64,000 bases of DNA, from positions 1 to 64,000 of the forward strand of contig CAVVVW010000002.1 of assembly GCA_963751775.1 (NCBI GenBank), in the 5' to 3' direction. The translations under genes and the position numbers were made by a program. Of the stretch, positions 18,326 to 28,237 are shown piece after piece. Within the stretch, counting starts at the first letter, position 1. The number at the start of each line of letters is the position of its first letter. Source of the stretch: CADEEN01 sp963751775 (GTDB lineage Bacteria > Pseudomonadota > Gammaproteobacteria > Burkholderiales > Burkholderiaceae_C). The notes below the pieces were generated by a model. It was not told where the DNA came from and searched no databases. It saw only the letters and a list, made by a program, of their open reading frames with translations.

Positions 18326-19225
18326 ACGCGCCGCAAGACGCGGCCGCACTGAAGAAGGCGGCCTTCGAAGCCAACAAGCTCGCCAAGCGGCTGCACCGCC
18401 AGCTTGGCGCAGCGATCGCCGACTTCAACATGATCGAGGCCGGCGACAAGGTCATGGTCTGCGTCTCGGGCGGCAAGGACAGTTACGCCCTGCTCGACCT
18501 GCTGATCGGCCGCCAGCAGCGCTCGCCCGTGCCCTACGAGCTGGTGGCGGTGAACCTCGACCAGAAGCAGCCGGGATTTCCCGCCGATGTGCTGCCGGAG
18601 TACCTGGCCCGCGTCGGTGTGCCCTTCCACATCGAGAACCAGGACACCTACTCGGTCGTCAAGCGCCTGGTGCCCGAGGGCCGGACGATGTGCAGCCTGT
18701 GCTCGCGCCTGCGCCGCGGCATCCTGTACCGCGTGGCGAGCGAACTCGGCGCGAACAAGATCGCGCTCGGCCACCACCGCGACGACATGGTCGTCACGCT
18801 GATGATGAACATGTTCTTCGGCGGACGCATGAAAGGCATGCCGCCCAAGCTGGTCAGCGACGACGGCCGGCATGTCGTCATCCGCCCGCTGGCCTATGTC
18901 GCCGAGGCCGACCTCGAACGCTGGGCCGCTGCAACGCGAATTCCCGATCATTCCCTGCACCCTGTGCGGCAGCCAGGACAACCTGCAACGGGTGCAGACC
19001 AAGGCGCTGATCCACGAATGGGAGCGCAAGTTCCCGGGCCGCATCGACAACCTGTTCAATGCCATGAGCCGGATCACGCCCTCGCACCTGATGGACCGCA
19101 GCCTGTACCCGTTCACCACGCTGCAGGCCACCGGTGTGGCCGACCCGGCAGGCGACAAGGCCTTCGACGACGACGAGGGCTGCGCCAGCCCGCCCGTGCT
19201 TCGCGTGACGCCGATGCCCGATTGA
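18322..19225 (+). CDS. ttcA: tRNA 2-thiocytidine(32) synthetase (frame break)
   Basis: PP-loop ATPase with an Fe-S cluster that thiolates C32 of some tRNAs. The PP-loop S-G-G-K-D-S is near residue 50, and the first cysteine pair M-C-S-L-C-S near residue 117. After A-D-L-E-R-W-A-A the frame is broken by one extra base at about 18930; the next frame continues with R-E-F-P-I-I-P-C-T-L-C-G-S-Q and runs to the TGA at 19225. All conserved motifs survive across the two frames, so this is probably a sequencing error in an intact gene of about 300 residues. Confidence 0.9.
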
Positions 19226-19252
19226 GCTCGCGGTCGGGCGGCAGTGCGGCCG

Positions 19253-20211
19253 TCAACGACTGACGACGCCGTTGCCGCTGCTTGCGGTCTGTGCGGCGAT
19301 CAGTGTGCGCAGATCGTCTTCCCAGCCCTTGAGTTTGCTGCGGGCGTTCTGCCGCTGCGCAGGCGTCATCGCATTGTGCATGCTGGCGACGAGGGCACAG
19401 TTGTCCTGCGTCAGGCGCTGCTGGTAGGCGCGGTAGTCGGCGCGCGGCGAGCGCGCCGTCCGGTCGACGATCAGGTGCGCGGCCACCTTGGCCTGCTGCA
19501 GCGCCTCGCTGCGCTCGGCACCGTTGCGCGCGGCCGTGCTGGCCGCGGTCATGGCCTGCAGCATGTCGCGCTGGCGCGCGCGGCGCTCGCCAAGCCAGCG
19601 CTCGGCATCGAAGGTCGAGGCGGCCAGCAACGCGGCCAGCCGCTGACGCTGCGCCGCGTCGAGGCGGCCGTACAGCGTCTCGAAGCGCTCGACCGTGCGC
19701 TCGAGCGACTTGGCCCGGCGCTCGGCCGGCTCGGCCTGCAGGAAATCGACGCGCATTTGCTCCGCCGCCTTGGCCATGCGGCGCTCGATGTGCTGCAGTT
19801 GCTCGGGCGTCAGCGTCAGGATCAACTCGGCAGTGGCCGGCGCCGCCGCCTCGAGCGCCGCGTCCAGCCGGCGCTCGCCGTCGGCCTGCCAGGCGCATAT
19901 CGCCGCCGGCGTCGTCGGCTCGGTCACGTCGCGCTGCAGCGCGCGCCAGCAGGTCGGCGTAATCGGGCAGTTGCGTGCGCCGGTGCCAGACAAACCAGCG
20001 GTCGATCGCGTCGCGCAGCGGCGGGCGTCTGCTCGCCGTTGACGTCGACGTAACCGTCGATCCAGAAGTACACCAGGTTCGGCGCCTGGTCGTAGGCCAG
20101 CCGCAGCATGCTGCAGCCGCTGATCGCCAGGCCGGCGAGCGACAGCAGGGCCAGCCGGATAATCCGGCGCAGCTTCAAGACCGGCGTGGCTGGTGACAAG
20201 GAACAAGGCAT
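19253..20211 (-). CDS. DUF6279 family lipoprotein (two frame breaks)
   Basis: About 318 residues when two breaks (around 20024 and 19945) are bridged. An N-terminal lipoprotein signal ends L-A-I-S-G-C-S. The family-typical stretch D-Q-A-P-N-L-V-Y-F-W-I-D-G-Y follows, then W-F-V-W-H-R-R-T-Q-L-P-D-Y in the second frame. The rest is a long charged helical domain rich in R/E/A. Envelope-associated; function unknown. The ATG used here (20211) overlaps the glmU start on the other strand; an internal TTG start near 20178 is an alternative. Confidence 0.75.
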
Positions 20212-21578
20212 GGCATCGCTCGACATCGTGATCATGGCCGCGGGCAAGGGCACCCGCATGAAATCGGCGCGGCCCAAGGTGCTGCACCCGCTGGCCGGCA
20301 AGAGCCTATTGCAGCATGTCCTGGACGCCGTGGCCGGGCTGGCCGCAACCAGGACGCTGGTCATCACCGGTCACGAAGCCCAAACGCTCGAGGCGCAGTT
20401 CGGTGCACAGGGATTGACCTTCGTTCGCCAGCAGCCGCAACTCGGCACCGGGCACGCCGTGCAGCAGGCCGTACCGCACCTGGACGGCGAAGGCACGACA
20501 CTGATCCTGAACGGCGACGTGCCGCTGATCGAGGCGGCCACGGCCGCCGCGCTGGTCGCCGCCAGCGGCGGCACCAAGCTGGCATTGCTGACGATCGAGC
20601 TGGCCGATGCCACCGGTTACGGCCGCATCGTTCGCGACGGCGCCGCCGTGCGCGCCATCGTCGAGGAACGCGACGCGAGCGCCGCGCAACGGGCGATCCG
20701 CGAGGTCTACACCGGCATGCTCGCCGCGCCCACCGCGTGGCTGAAGACGGCCGTGATGGCACTGACCAACGCCAACGCCCAGCGCGAGTACTACCTGACC
20801 GACATCGTCGCCATGGCGGTGGCCGACGGCGTGCCGGTGGTGGCCACGCAGGCCACCAACCCGACCGAAGTGCTCGGCGTCAACAGCCCGGCACAGCTGG
20901 CCGCGCTCGAACGCCGCTACCAGGCGGCCCGCGCCGACGCGTTGATGCAGGCCGGCGTGCGTCTGGCCGATCCGGCGCGCTTCGACGTGCGCGGCACGCT
21001 GGCCTGCGGCAGCGACGTCGAGATCGACGTCGGCTGCGTCTTCGAAGGCCAGTGTCACGCTGGCCGACGGCGTCAAGATCGGCGCGCATTGCGTGATCCG
21101 CGACACGCGCATCGATGCCGGCGCCGTGATCCATCCCTTCACCCACGCCGAGGGCGCGCATGTCGGCGCCGGCGCCCTCGTCGGCCCCTACGCCCGCCTG
21201 CGCCCAGGCGCCGACCTCGGCCCCGAGGTGCACATCGGCAACTTCGTCGAGATCAAGAACAGCACGCTCGGCCGCGGCGCGAAGGCCAACCACCTGGCCT
21301 ACATCGGCGACGCGACGGTCGGCGAGCGCGTCAACTACGGCGCGGGCAGCATCGTCGCCAACTACGACGGCGCCAACAAGCACCGCAGCGTGATCGGCAA
21401 CGACGCGCACGTGGGCAGCAACTGCGTGCTGGTGGCGCCGATCAGCGTCGGCGACGGCGCCACCATCGGCGCCGGCTCGACCATCGCCAAGGATGCGCCG
21501 GCCGGGCAGCTCACGCTGGCGCGCGCGCGCCAGGTCTCGATCGCGGGCTGGAAGAGGCCGAAGAAGACCGCCAAGTAA
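20210..21578 (+). CDS. glmU: Bifunctional GlmU: glucosamine-1-P acetyltransferase / GlcNAc-1-P uridyltransferase (frame break)
   Basis: Makes UDP-GlcNAc for peptidoglycan and LPS in two steps. The N-terminal pyrophosphorylase domain has I-M-A-A-G-K-G-T-R-M at the start, Q-L-G-T-G-H-A-V and N-G-D-V-P-L-I. The C-terminal left-handed beta helix has the hexapeptide repeats plus G-N-F-V-E-I-K-N and N-Y-D-G. One extra C at about 21049-21050 shifts the frame between the two domains; the second frame carries the whole acetyltransferase domain to 21578. The gene is essential, so the break is almost certainly an error. AAGGA lies upstream of the ATG. Confidence 0.95.
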
Positions 21579-21597
21579 TCGCGGGAAGGGCCATCGC

Positions 21598-22507
21598 GTG
21601 AAGCCGGTCGTCACCAACCCTGCCGAGTTGCGTGCCAACAGCAGTGCCCCACCGCTTTCCAGCTACGGCCGCAGGCTGCTCGCGGAAGGCGACTCCTGGT
21701 TCACGCTGGGCTCGCTGAACTTGCTGCGAAACTCCAACCTGCTGTTCGAACTCGAACTCGCAACCAGCACCGTCATCGTCAATTGCGCCTATCCGGGCGA
21801 CACGCTACGGCGCATGGTCGACGGCATCAACGATGTCGACTTCGATCGCCTGCTGCGCAAGCGCAACTTCGCCAGCTTCTGGGAGGCCATCATCGTCTCG
21901 GCCGGCGGCAACGATCTGATCGACGCGGCGCAATTGCCGCTGCGTGACCGGCTGGGAAGGCCGACACCGCTGGCCGACCGCCTGTTGCTCGCGCCGGCCG
22001 AGGCCAGCCGGCGATCCTGGATCGACCGGCGGCTACGTCAGCAGCGACGGCTGGCTCCGGCTCGAGGCCTTCCTCCTGGCCAACTTCCGCGCCCTGGTGT
22101 CGCGGCGCGACGAAGGGCCGAGCCGCGGCCGCCCGCTGCTGCTGCACACCTACTCGGTGCCCACCGTCTGGTCCGCCGGCACCGTGGGCGCGAATCGCGG
22201 TTGGCTGTTTCCGGCGTTCGAGGCCGCTGGCATTCCAGTGCCCGATCGGCAGGGTGTGGCCGGCGAGCTCTTTGGCCGACTGCGGCGCCTGCTGTTGTCG
22301 ATCGATGCCGGCTCGGGCCACGCCAACGCCCTACCCGCCGTGCATGTGTTCGATTCGGCCACGGTGGTGGCGCTGCAGAAACCCGACCCGTCGTCAAGCG
22401 GTCCGTCGGGCGATTGGGTCAATGAGATTCACCCGAACCGCACCGGCTACGCCAAGCTCGGCGCGGCGATGGGGCCGTGGATGGAACAGGTGATAGCCGC
22501 CGCTTGA
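21598..22507 (+). CDS. SGNH/GDSL hydrolase family protein (frame break)
   Basis: About 303 residues. Block I is E-G-D-S-W-F near residue 31, with the nucleophile Ser in a GDSW variant; block III is G-G-N-D-L near residue 101; the C-terminal catalytic pair is in N-E-I-H-P-N near residue 280. No signal peptide is evident. A frame break by one extra base at about 22005-22010 separates the halves, but all blocks are preserved. Start GTG at 21598 with GGGAAGGG upstream, 19 nt after glmU. Probably a cytoplasmic esterase of unknown substrate. Confidence 0.75.
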
Positions 22508-22609
22508 GGTGGCCGTCGGCCGGCGCGCCGCGATCGAATGCGCCCAGGCCGTGGCAGGCGAAGCCCGCGTTGCGTCGGACGTCGCGACCGTTCCGACAAT
22601 CCGATGCGT

Positions 22610-22640
22610 GTCGACCGGGCGTTGACTTCGCGCGGTCGAC
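22610..22640. terminator. Hairpin between convergent genes
   Basis: GTCGACCG (22610-22617) and CGGTCGAC (22633-22640) form perfect 8-bp arms with a 15-nt loop in the 146-nt gap between the converging SGNH and tctC genes. There is no U-run on either side, so intrinsic termination is uncertain; the position suggests a bidirectional transcript end. Confidence 0.35.
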
Positions 22641-22653
22641 AGCCCTCGCACTC

Positions 22654-23629
22654 TTACTCCGGCCTGAACCCCGCGTCCTTCAACAACTCGGTGCCGTCCT
22701 TCACCTCCGCCGCGATGTAGGTCCTGAACTGCGCCGCCGTCTCCATCACCGGCTCGATGCCGAGCACGGTCAGTGCGCCGGTCTTGGCGAGCTCGGTGGT
22801 TGCGGCATTGATCGCAAGATTGAGCGCGGCGATGCGCGCTGGCCGGCGTGTCGCGCGGCGCCCAGACGCCGTACCACGACTCAAATTCGAATGTCGGCAG
22901 TCCGCTCTCCTTGAAAGTGGGCACGTCGGGCATGAGGCTGCTTCGCTTGGCCGAGGTGATGGCGATCGGCCTGACCTTGCCCGACTTGGCCATCTGCATC
23001 AGCGAGATCATCGAATCGAGCAGCAGGTCGGTGTGGCCGCCGGCCACGTCCATCAACGCCGGTTGTGTACCCTTGTATGGCACGAGCGACAACTTGAGTT
23101 GCGCCTGCTTGGCCATCAGCAGCGTGGCCAGGTGGCTCGGCGCCCCGGCGGCCGGGATGCCAGCCGTCCACTTGTCGGGTTCCTTCTTCACCGCGCCGAG
23201 CAGGTCGGCGAGTTTGGCCTGCGGCTTGGCCGGCGCGATCACCAGCATCAGCGGCGCGGTGCCGGTGCGCGCCACCGGCGCGAAGTCGGTCTGCGGGTCG
23301 TAGGGCGGGGCGCTCAGCACCTGCTTGGCCAGCACGTGCGTGGCGGCCGAGAACAACAGCGTGTAGCCGTCGGCCGGCGCGGTCTGCACCGCCTTGCCGC
23401 CGATGGTGCCGCTGCCACCGGCCTTGTTTTCCACGACCACCGTCACGCCAAGCTGCTTTTGCAGCTGCGTGCCGAGCAGGCGGGCCGCGGCGTCCACGCC
23501 GCCACCGGCGGCGAACGGCACCACGATCTTCAGCTGCTTGTCGCGTTCGGGGAACGGGGCTGCCGTCTGCGCGAGGGCCGCCAGGTTTGTCGACAGCGCC
23601 ATCGCTGCCAGCACTTTGATCAGTCGCAT
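22654..23629 (-). CDS. Bug/TctC-family periplasmic solute receptor 1 (frame break)
   Basis: About 324 residues. Sec signal peptide (M-R-L-I-K-V-L-A-A-M, cleavage after A-L-A), then the Bug-receptor hallmark I-V-V-P-F-A-A-G-G-G near residue 36, E-N-K-A-G-G-S-G-T-I-G and A-D-G-Y-T-L-L-F. Near the C-terminus L-M-P-D-V-P-T-F-K-E-S-G is typical. One frame break at about 22848 leaves the last 65 residues in another frame. Start ATG at 23629 with GGAG upstream. It lies 72 nt after a dapA-like gene on the same strand; no tctA or tctB is adjacent, so it is an orphan receptor. Confidence 0.9.
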
Positions 23630-23701
23630 CTCGTCTCCTCGGAACAGGTTGGATGGCCGTGGCAGGAGCGTGCGCTCCGGCCCCGGCACATGGCGTCGAT
23701 C

Positions 23702-24637
23702 TCAGTTGACCTTGCCCAGACCGGCCGCACGCATCGCGTCGGCGATCTCCTTGTCCGCGCCCTCGGCCAGCGGCAGCAGCGGCGAGCGCACCGTCGCGTG
23801 GTCGAGGATGCCGCGGGCCACCAGCGCCCATTTCAGCGCGACCGAGCCTTCCATGTGCGAGCCGCGGTGATAGACGTTGGCGGTCACCGGCAGCAGGCGG
23901 TCGTGCAGCGCGCGCGCCTTGACGTAGTCCTTGGCCTTGCCGGCGGCAATCATTTCGACCAGCGGCTCGGGTGCGATGCAGCCATAGCCCACCAGCGCAC
24001 CGTCGACGTCGAACATCGTGTGCAGCAGGTATTCGTCGTGGCAGGTCAGGATCTGCAGGTCCGGCCGCTCCTTGCGCATCACCGGGATCTCGCGGTCCCA
24101 GCGCTTCATGTTGCGCACGCCGTTCTTCATCGCGAACACGCCGGGCAGAGCGGCGATCTCCAACTGTGTCTCCAGGTCGTAGGTCGCCTTGGTGGCATCC
24201 GGGTACTGGAACAGGATCAGCGGCAGGCCGCTGGCCTCGTGGATCGCGCGGTAGCGGTCTTGCGGGGCGCCCTTCTGGTAGCCGAAGCGCAGCCAGCCGT
24301 GCGACGGATACACCAGGCCGGCCGAGGCGCCGGCCTTGACGGCGCGCTTGGCTTCCTCGGCGGCGACCTGGGTGCCTTCGAGCGTGATGCCGGCGATGAT
24401 CGGCAGCTTGCCGCTCACCGACTCCTTGAAGGCCTCGATCACCTTCAGTTGCTCGTCGCGCTCGAGAAACGTGCCTTCGCCGGCATGGCCGAGCACCGTC
24501 AGGCTCTTGACGCCCGGCACGCTGGCGAGCCATTTGCCCAGGCGCTGGATCGCGGCGTAATCGACGGCGCCGTCGCGGGTGAACGGGGTGATGGGGGCGG
24601 GGTTGAGGCCGCGCAGATCGATCGTGGGCTTGCTCAT
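23702..24637 (-). CDS. DapA-like (dihydrodipicolinate synthase/NAL family) aldolase or lyase 1
   Basis: 311-residue class I aldolase-type TIM barrel. N-terminal N-P-A-P-I-T-P-F-T; T-V-L-G-H-A-G-E-G-T replaces the G-T-T-G-E loop of true DapA; the Schiff-base Lys is probably in V-F-A-M-K-N-G near residue 170. Loop differences from DapA mean a keto-acid lyase or dehydratase is likelier than lysine synthesis. Start ATG at 24637 with AGGAAC upstream. Forms an operon with the orphan tctC and is divergent from a LysR gene, so the set looks like regulated uptake plus breakdown of a carboxylate. Confidence 0.82.
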   Translation of the reverse strand: MSKPTIDLRGLNPAPITPFTRDGAVDYAAIQRLGKWLASVPGVKSLTVLGHAGEGTFLERDEQLKVIEAFKESVSGKLPIIAGITLEGTQVAAEEAKRAVKAGASAGLVYPSHGWLRFGYQKGAPQDRYRAIHEASGLPLILFQYPDATKATYDLETQLEIAALPGVFAMKNGVRNMKRWDREIPVMRKERPDLQILTCHDEYLLHTMFDVDGALVGYGCIAPEPLVEMIAAGKAKDYVKARALHDRLLPVTANVYHRGSHMEGSVALKWALVARGILDHATVRSPLLPLAEGADKEIADAMRAAGLGKVN

Positions 24638-24778
24638 GTGGGTTCCTTTCAAAGGGTTGAGCGGTGGTCGGTGCACGCACTGTAGGAATCCGTCGCCTCT
24701 GTGCATAGATACACTTCAGAGCTTTCAGACTTGCCTTTTTTGGCATGGCCGCCTTGGCCATCACACACGGGGACCTCC

Positions 24779-25694
24779 ATGAACGTTTCGTCCGTGCAGC
24801 TCTTTCTCGAAGTCGCCGAGGCAGGCAGCCTGAGCAAGGTGGCCGCGCGGCGGCAGACGGTGCAGTCGCACGTCAGCCGGCAGATCACCGAGTTCGAGAA
24901 GCAATGCGGCGGGCGCCTTTTCAGTCGCACGGGTCGCGGTGTCGAACTGACCGAGCTGGGCACTGACCGCGGCGTCGCGCCTACGTACCTGGCTGCAGGA
25001 CACGGAACAGATCGCGCAGGAGCTGCGATCCGAGTCGACACGGCTGACGGGCACCGTCCGCGTGGGAATCATTCCGACGGCCGCCCACCCACTGATGACA
25101 CGCGTGTTCGAGTGGCTGCAAGGCGAGCATCCCGCCGTGAAGCTGGACATCATCGAGGCCCAGGGTACCGAGCTCGATGCTTTGCTGGACAGCGGTGCGG
25201 TGGACCTGGCCGTCCTGTTCCGTTTCCACCGGCCGAGTGGGCGCGAAGAGAAGCTGCTGTGCAGGGCCAATACCTACCTGGTGTCCGCGCCGGGCGACGC
25301 CAGGACTCGCGAGCCGACCATGCCCTTCGCCCGCCTCGCGGGGCTTCGCCTTGTGCTGCCGCGCCGGCCGAGTCATTGGCGCAACGCGCTGGACGAGACG
25401 GCGCGCAGCCTCGGCTTCAGCCTTCAGCCGGTGGCGGAGGCGGATTCGCTGACTTTGCAGAAGGAACTGGTGGCCCACAGCAAGGGGCTGTACTCCCTGC
25501 TCGGCCCGTATTCCATCGTCGACGATCTCCGCAGCGGTCGATTGCAGGCGACGCGTCTTGTCCGACCCGACCTCGTCAGGCACGTGACGCTGGCCTCCCG
25601 CAAGCAGGGAAAGATGCTGCCGGCCGTGCGGGTCGTCGCCGAGCGAATCCAGCAACTGGTCCGATCTTGGAACGATCAGCTGACAGAGCCGTGA
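24779..25694 (+). CDS. LysR-family transcriptional regulator (copy C, frame break)
   Basis: About 304 residues. N-terminal HTH with V-Q-L-F-L-E-V-A-E-A-G-S-L-S and R-Q-T-V-Q-S-H-V-S-R-Q-I. The frame breaks after L-T-E-L-G-T at about 24962 and resumes in another frame with R-T-W-L-Q-D-T-E-Q, then T-V-R-V-G-I-I-P-T-A and the full effector domain to 25694. Start ATG at 24779 after GGGGA. Divergent from the dapA-like/tctC pair across 141 bp, so it is its probable regulator. Confidence 0.85.
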
Positions 25695-25819
25695 ACACGA
25701 TCGCTGCCCCACCGGGCGTTGTCGCGGCTCCGGCGCACATGTGACACCTGCGGACTCCCTGGTGGACGCGACCTTGTCAACCCGCCCAATGCAGATGGGT
25801 TGATCTGACCCGCCGGTTG

Positions 25820-26812
25820 CTATAACGCAGCCAGCAATTGGTAGGAGCGCAGCCGGGCCGCGTGATCGTGGATCGCGCCGGCGACGATCAACTCGTCGGC
25901 CTGCGTTCGCTCGACGATGGCATCGAGCTGCCGGCGCACGGCATCCGGCGAGCCGACCGCGCTGGCCGCCAGCATGCGCTGCACGCCCGCCTTCTCCTGC
26001 GCGGTCCACATCGACTCGAGTGCGGATGGGTCTATCGGTTTGGGCAGCGGCCCGCGCCGCCCACGCTGCATGCCCAGAAAGCGCTGCTGGATCGAGGTGA
26101 ACAGGAACGCGGCCTCGTCGTCGCTGTCGGCGGCGACCACGTTCACGCCGACCATCGCGTGCGGCTCGGGCCAGTCGGCCGAAGGCCGGTAGCCGCCGCG
26201 GTAGACCTCCAGTGCCTGCAGCAGCATGTCGGGCGCGAAGTGCGAGGCGAAGGCGAACGGCAGCCCGAGGTAGGCCGCCAGTTGCGCGCTGTACAGGCTC
26301 GATCCGAGCAGCCAGATCGGCACGCGGGTGCCGATGCCGGGAATCGCGCGCACGGGCTGGTCGGCGCCGCCGTCGCTCAGATAGCCCTGCAACTCGACCA
26401 CGTCGCGCGGGAAGCCCTCTTCTTCGTCACTGCTGGCCAGGTGGCGCCGCAGCGCGCGCATGGTCTGCCGGTCGGTGCCCGGCGCGCGGCCCAGGCCGAG
26501 GTCGATGCGGCCCGGGTACAGCGTGGCCAGGGTGCCGAACTGCTCGGCGATCACCAGCGGCGCATGATTCGGCAGCATGACGCCGCCGGAGCCGACGCGG
26601 ATCGTCTTCGTGCCGCCGGCGATGTGGCCGACCAGCACGGCCGTGGCCGAGCTGGCCACGCCGTCCATGTTGTGGTGCTCGGCCACCCAGTAGCGCCGGT
26701 AGCCCCAGGCCTCGGCATGCCGGGCCAGATCCAGCGAGTGGCGCAGCGCCTGTGCGGCGTCGCCGCCTTCGACGATGGGGGCGAGGTCGAGGATCGAGAG
26801 CGGGGTCTTCAT
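25820..26812 (-). CDS. LLM-class flavin-dependent oxidoreductase (luciferase-like)
   Basis: 330 residues, intact. The bacterial-luciferase TIM barrel shows S-I-L-D-L-A-P at the N-terminus, Y-W-V-A-E-H-H-N near residue 43, G-S-G-G-V-M-L-P-N-H and P-G-R-I-D-L-G-L-G-R-A-P-G-T, all typical of the YhbW-like FMN-dependent monooxygenase group. Substrate unknown. ATG at 26812 (M-K-T-P-L-S) is preferred over one four codons upstream. It is divergent from the esterase gene at 26876. Confidence 0.9.
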   Translation of the reverse strand: MKTPLSILDLAPIVEGGDAAQALRHSLDLARHAEAWGYRRYWVAEHHNMDGVASSATAVLVGHIAGGTKTIRVGSGGVMLPNHAPLVIAEQFGTLATLYPGRIDLGLGRAPGTDRQTMRALRRHLASSDEEEGFPRDVVELQGYLSDGGADQPVRAIPGIGTRVPIWLLGSSLYSAQLAAYLGLPFAFASHFAPDMLLQALEVYRGGYRPSADWPEPHAMVGVNVVAADSDDEAAFLFTSIQQRFLGMQRGRRGPLPKPIDPSALESMWTAQEKAGVQRMLAASAVGSPDAVRRQLDAIVERTQADELIVAGAIHDHAARLRSYQLLAAL

Positions 26813-26875
26813 GGCCCGCATCATGCCCTTGCGCCAGGCTCGGTGCGGCGCCGGCCGCGCCTGTCACACTGCGGA

Positions 26876-28093
26876 ATGGCCCGCCCCCGACTTCACAGCG
26901 CCGACCTGCGCGGCGCAGCGCGGCTGGCCACCGACGCCACCGCCGGCCTGACCGATCTGGTCGAGGCGATGCACGAGCGCATCGCGCGCATTCCCGGCCT
27001 GGGCAGCAAGGCGCTCGACGGCCGCACCAGCGGCATCACCGGCCTGGTCTACAAGACCATCCGCGGCGCCACGCGCGTGGTCGGCGGCAGCGTGGAAGCC
27101 CTGCTCGCGCTGCTGGCGCCCGCGCTCTCGCCCGCCGCCGACGCGGCGCACCGAGCGCGGAGCGCGAAGCCATCGTCGCGGCACTCAACGGCGTGCTCGG
27201 CGATTACCTCGTCGCCACCGCCAACCCGCTGGCCGTCTCGATGGCCTTTCGCCGCAAGGGCAAACCGCTGACGCTCGAAGCCGCGGCGCTCGCGCAGCGC
27301 ATGCCCGAAGCCGGGCCGCGCCTGCTGGTGCTGTTGCACGGCCTGTGCATGAACGACCTGCAGTGGCAACGCGCCGGCCACGACCACGGCGCGGCGTTGG
27401 CGCGCGAATGCGGCTACACGCCGGTGTACCTGCACTACAACAGCGGCCTGCATGTCTCGATCAACGGCCACGCGCTGGCGGCGCAGCTCGAACTCCTGCT
27501 CGCAGGCCTGGCCGGTCCCGGTCGAGCGCCTGGTGCTGCTCGGCCACAGCATGGGCGGCCTGCTCGCGCGCAGCGCGCTGCACTACGGCGCGCAGGCCGG
27601 CCTGCGCTGGCCCTCGCGCACCGACGACCTGGTGTGCCTGGGCACGCCGCACCACGGCGCACCGCTCGAGCGCGCCGGCCACTGGGTCGACCTGTTGCTC
27701 GGCGCCACCCCCTACGCCGCACCCTTCGCACGACTGGGCAAGCTGCGCAGCGCCGGCATCACCGACCTGCGCCACGGCAACCTGGTCGACGAAGACTGGG
27801 TCGGCCGCGACCGCTTCGCGCGCGGCGCCGACCGGCGCCAGCACCTGCCGCTGCCCGACGGCGTGCGCTGCTTCGCCGTGGCCGCCACCACCGGGCAGGA
27901 AAGCGGCGACCTCAAGGACCGCCTGCTCGGTGACGGCCTGGTGCCGCTGGACAGCGCGCTGGGCCGGCACAAGAACCCGGCGCGCTGCCTGGCCTTTGCC
28001 GAACACCGCCAATGGATCGGCTACGGCATGAACCACCTCGACCTGCTCGGCCACGGCGAGGTGATCGCGCAGCTGCAACGCTGGTTGCAGTGA
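26876..28093 (+). CDS. Alpha/beta-hydrolase (esterase/lipase-like, two frame breaks)
   Basis: About 405 residues across three frame segments (breaks near 27155 and 27515). A long N-terminal helical part is followed by the hydrolase core: oxyanion-side L-V-L-L-H-G-L-C-M-N, the nucleophile elbow G-H-S-M-G-G, and L-G-T-P-H-H-G-A-P, which is typical of PGAP1/lipase-like enzymes. The catalytic His is probably in G-M-N-H-L-D-L near the C-terminus. No signal peptide is seen. Substrate unknown. All motifs survive in the three frames, so the breaks look artefactual. Confidence 0.78.
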
Positions 28094-28165
28094 GACCGGC
28101 CCGCCGCTGCGCGGGCTCGGCTTGGGCGCGCGGGCGCAGCCAGGGTTCACCACGGTTCGCCGCAC

Positions 28166-28206
28166 TTGCCAGCGGGCGACGAACACTGGTATGCTTTCCG
28201 TACCAG
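28166..28206 (+). promoter_or_regulatory. Promoter and palindromic operator of gntR
   Basis: TTGCCA (28166-28171) and TATGCT (28190-28195) form a -35/-10 pair with an 18-bp spacer. A perfect inverted repeat CTGGTA-N9-TACCAG (28186-28206) overlaps the -10 and the expected start point. FadR/GntR-family regulators typically bind short TGGT/ACCA dyads, so the adjacent gntR product probably represses its own operon here. Confidence 0.6.
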
Positions 28207-28237
28207 TTGACGCAGAACGCATTTCTCGCACCACTTC

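Noticed and set aside
21040..21060. Programmed frameshift in glmU
   Set aside because: There is no slippery heptamer or downstream pseudoknot pattern, and both GlmU domains are needed in one protein; the extra C looks like sequence error.
23702..24637. Calling the dapA-like genes true dapA (lysine synthesis)
   Set aside because: Both lack the G-T-T-G-E loop and sit in regulated transport operons; lysine synthesis enzymes would not be expected here.
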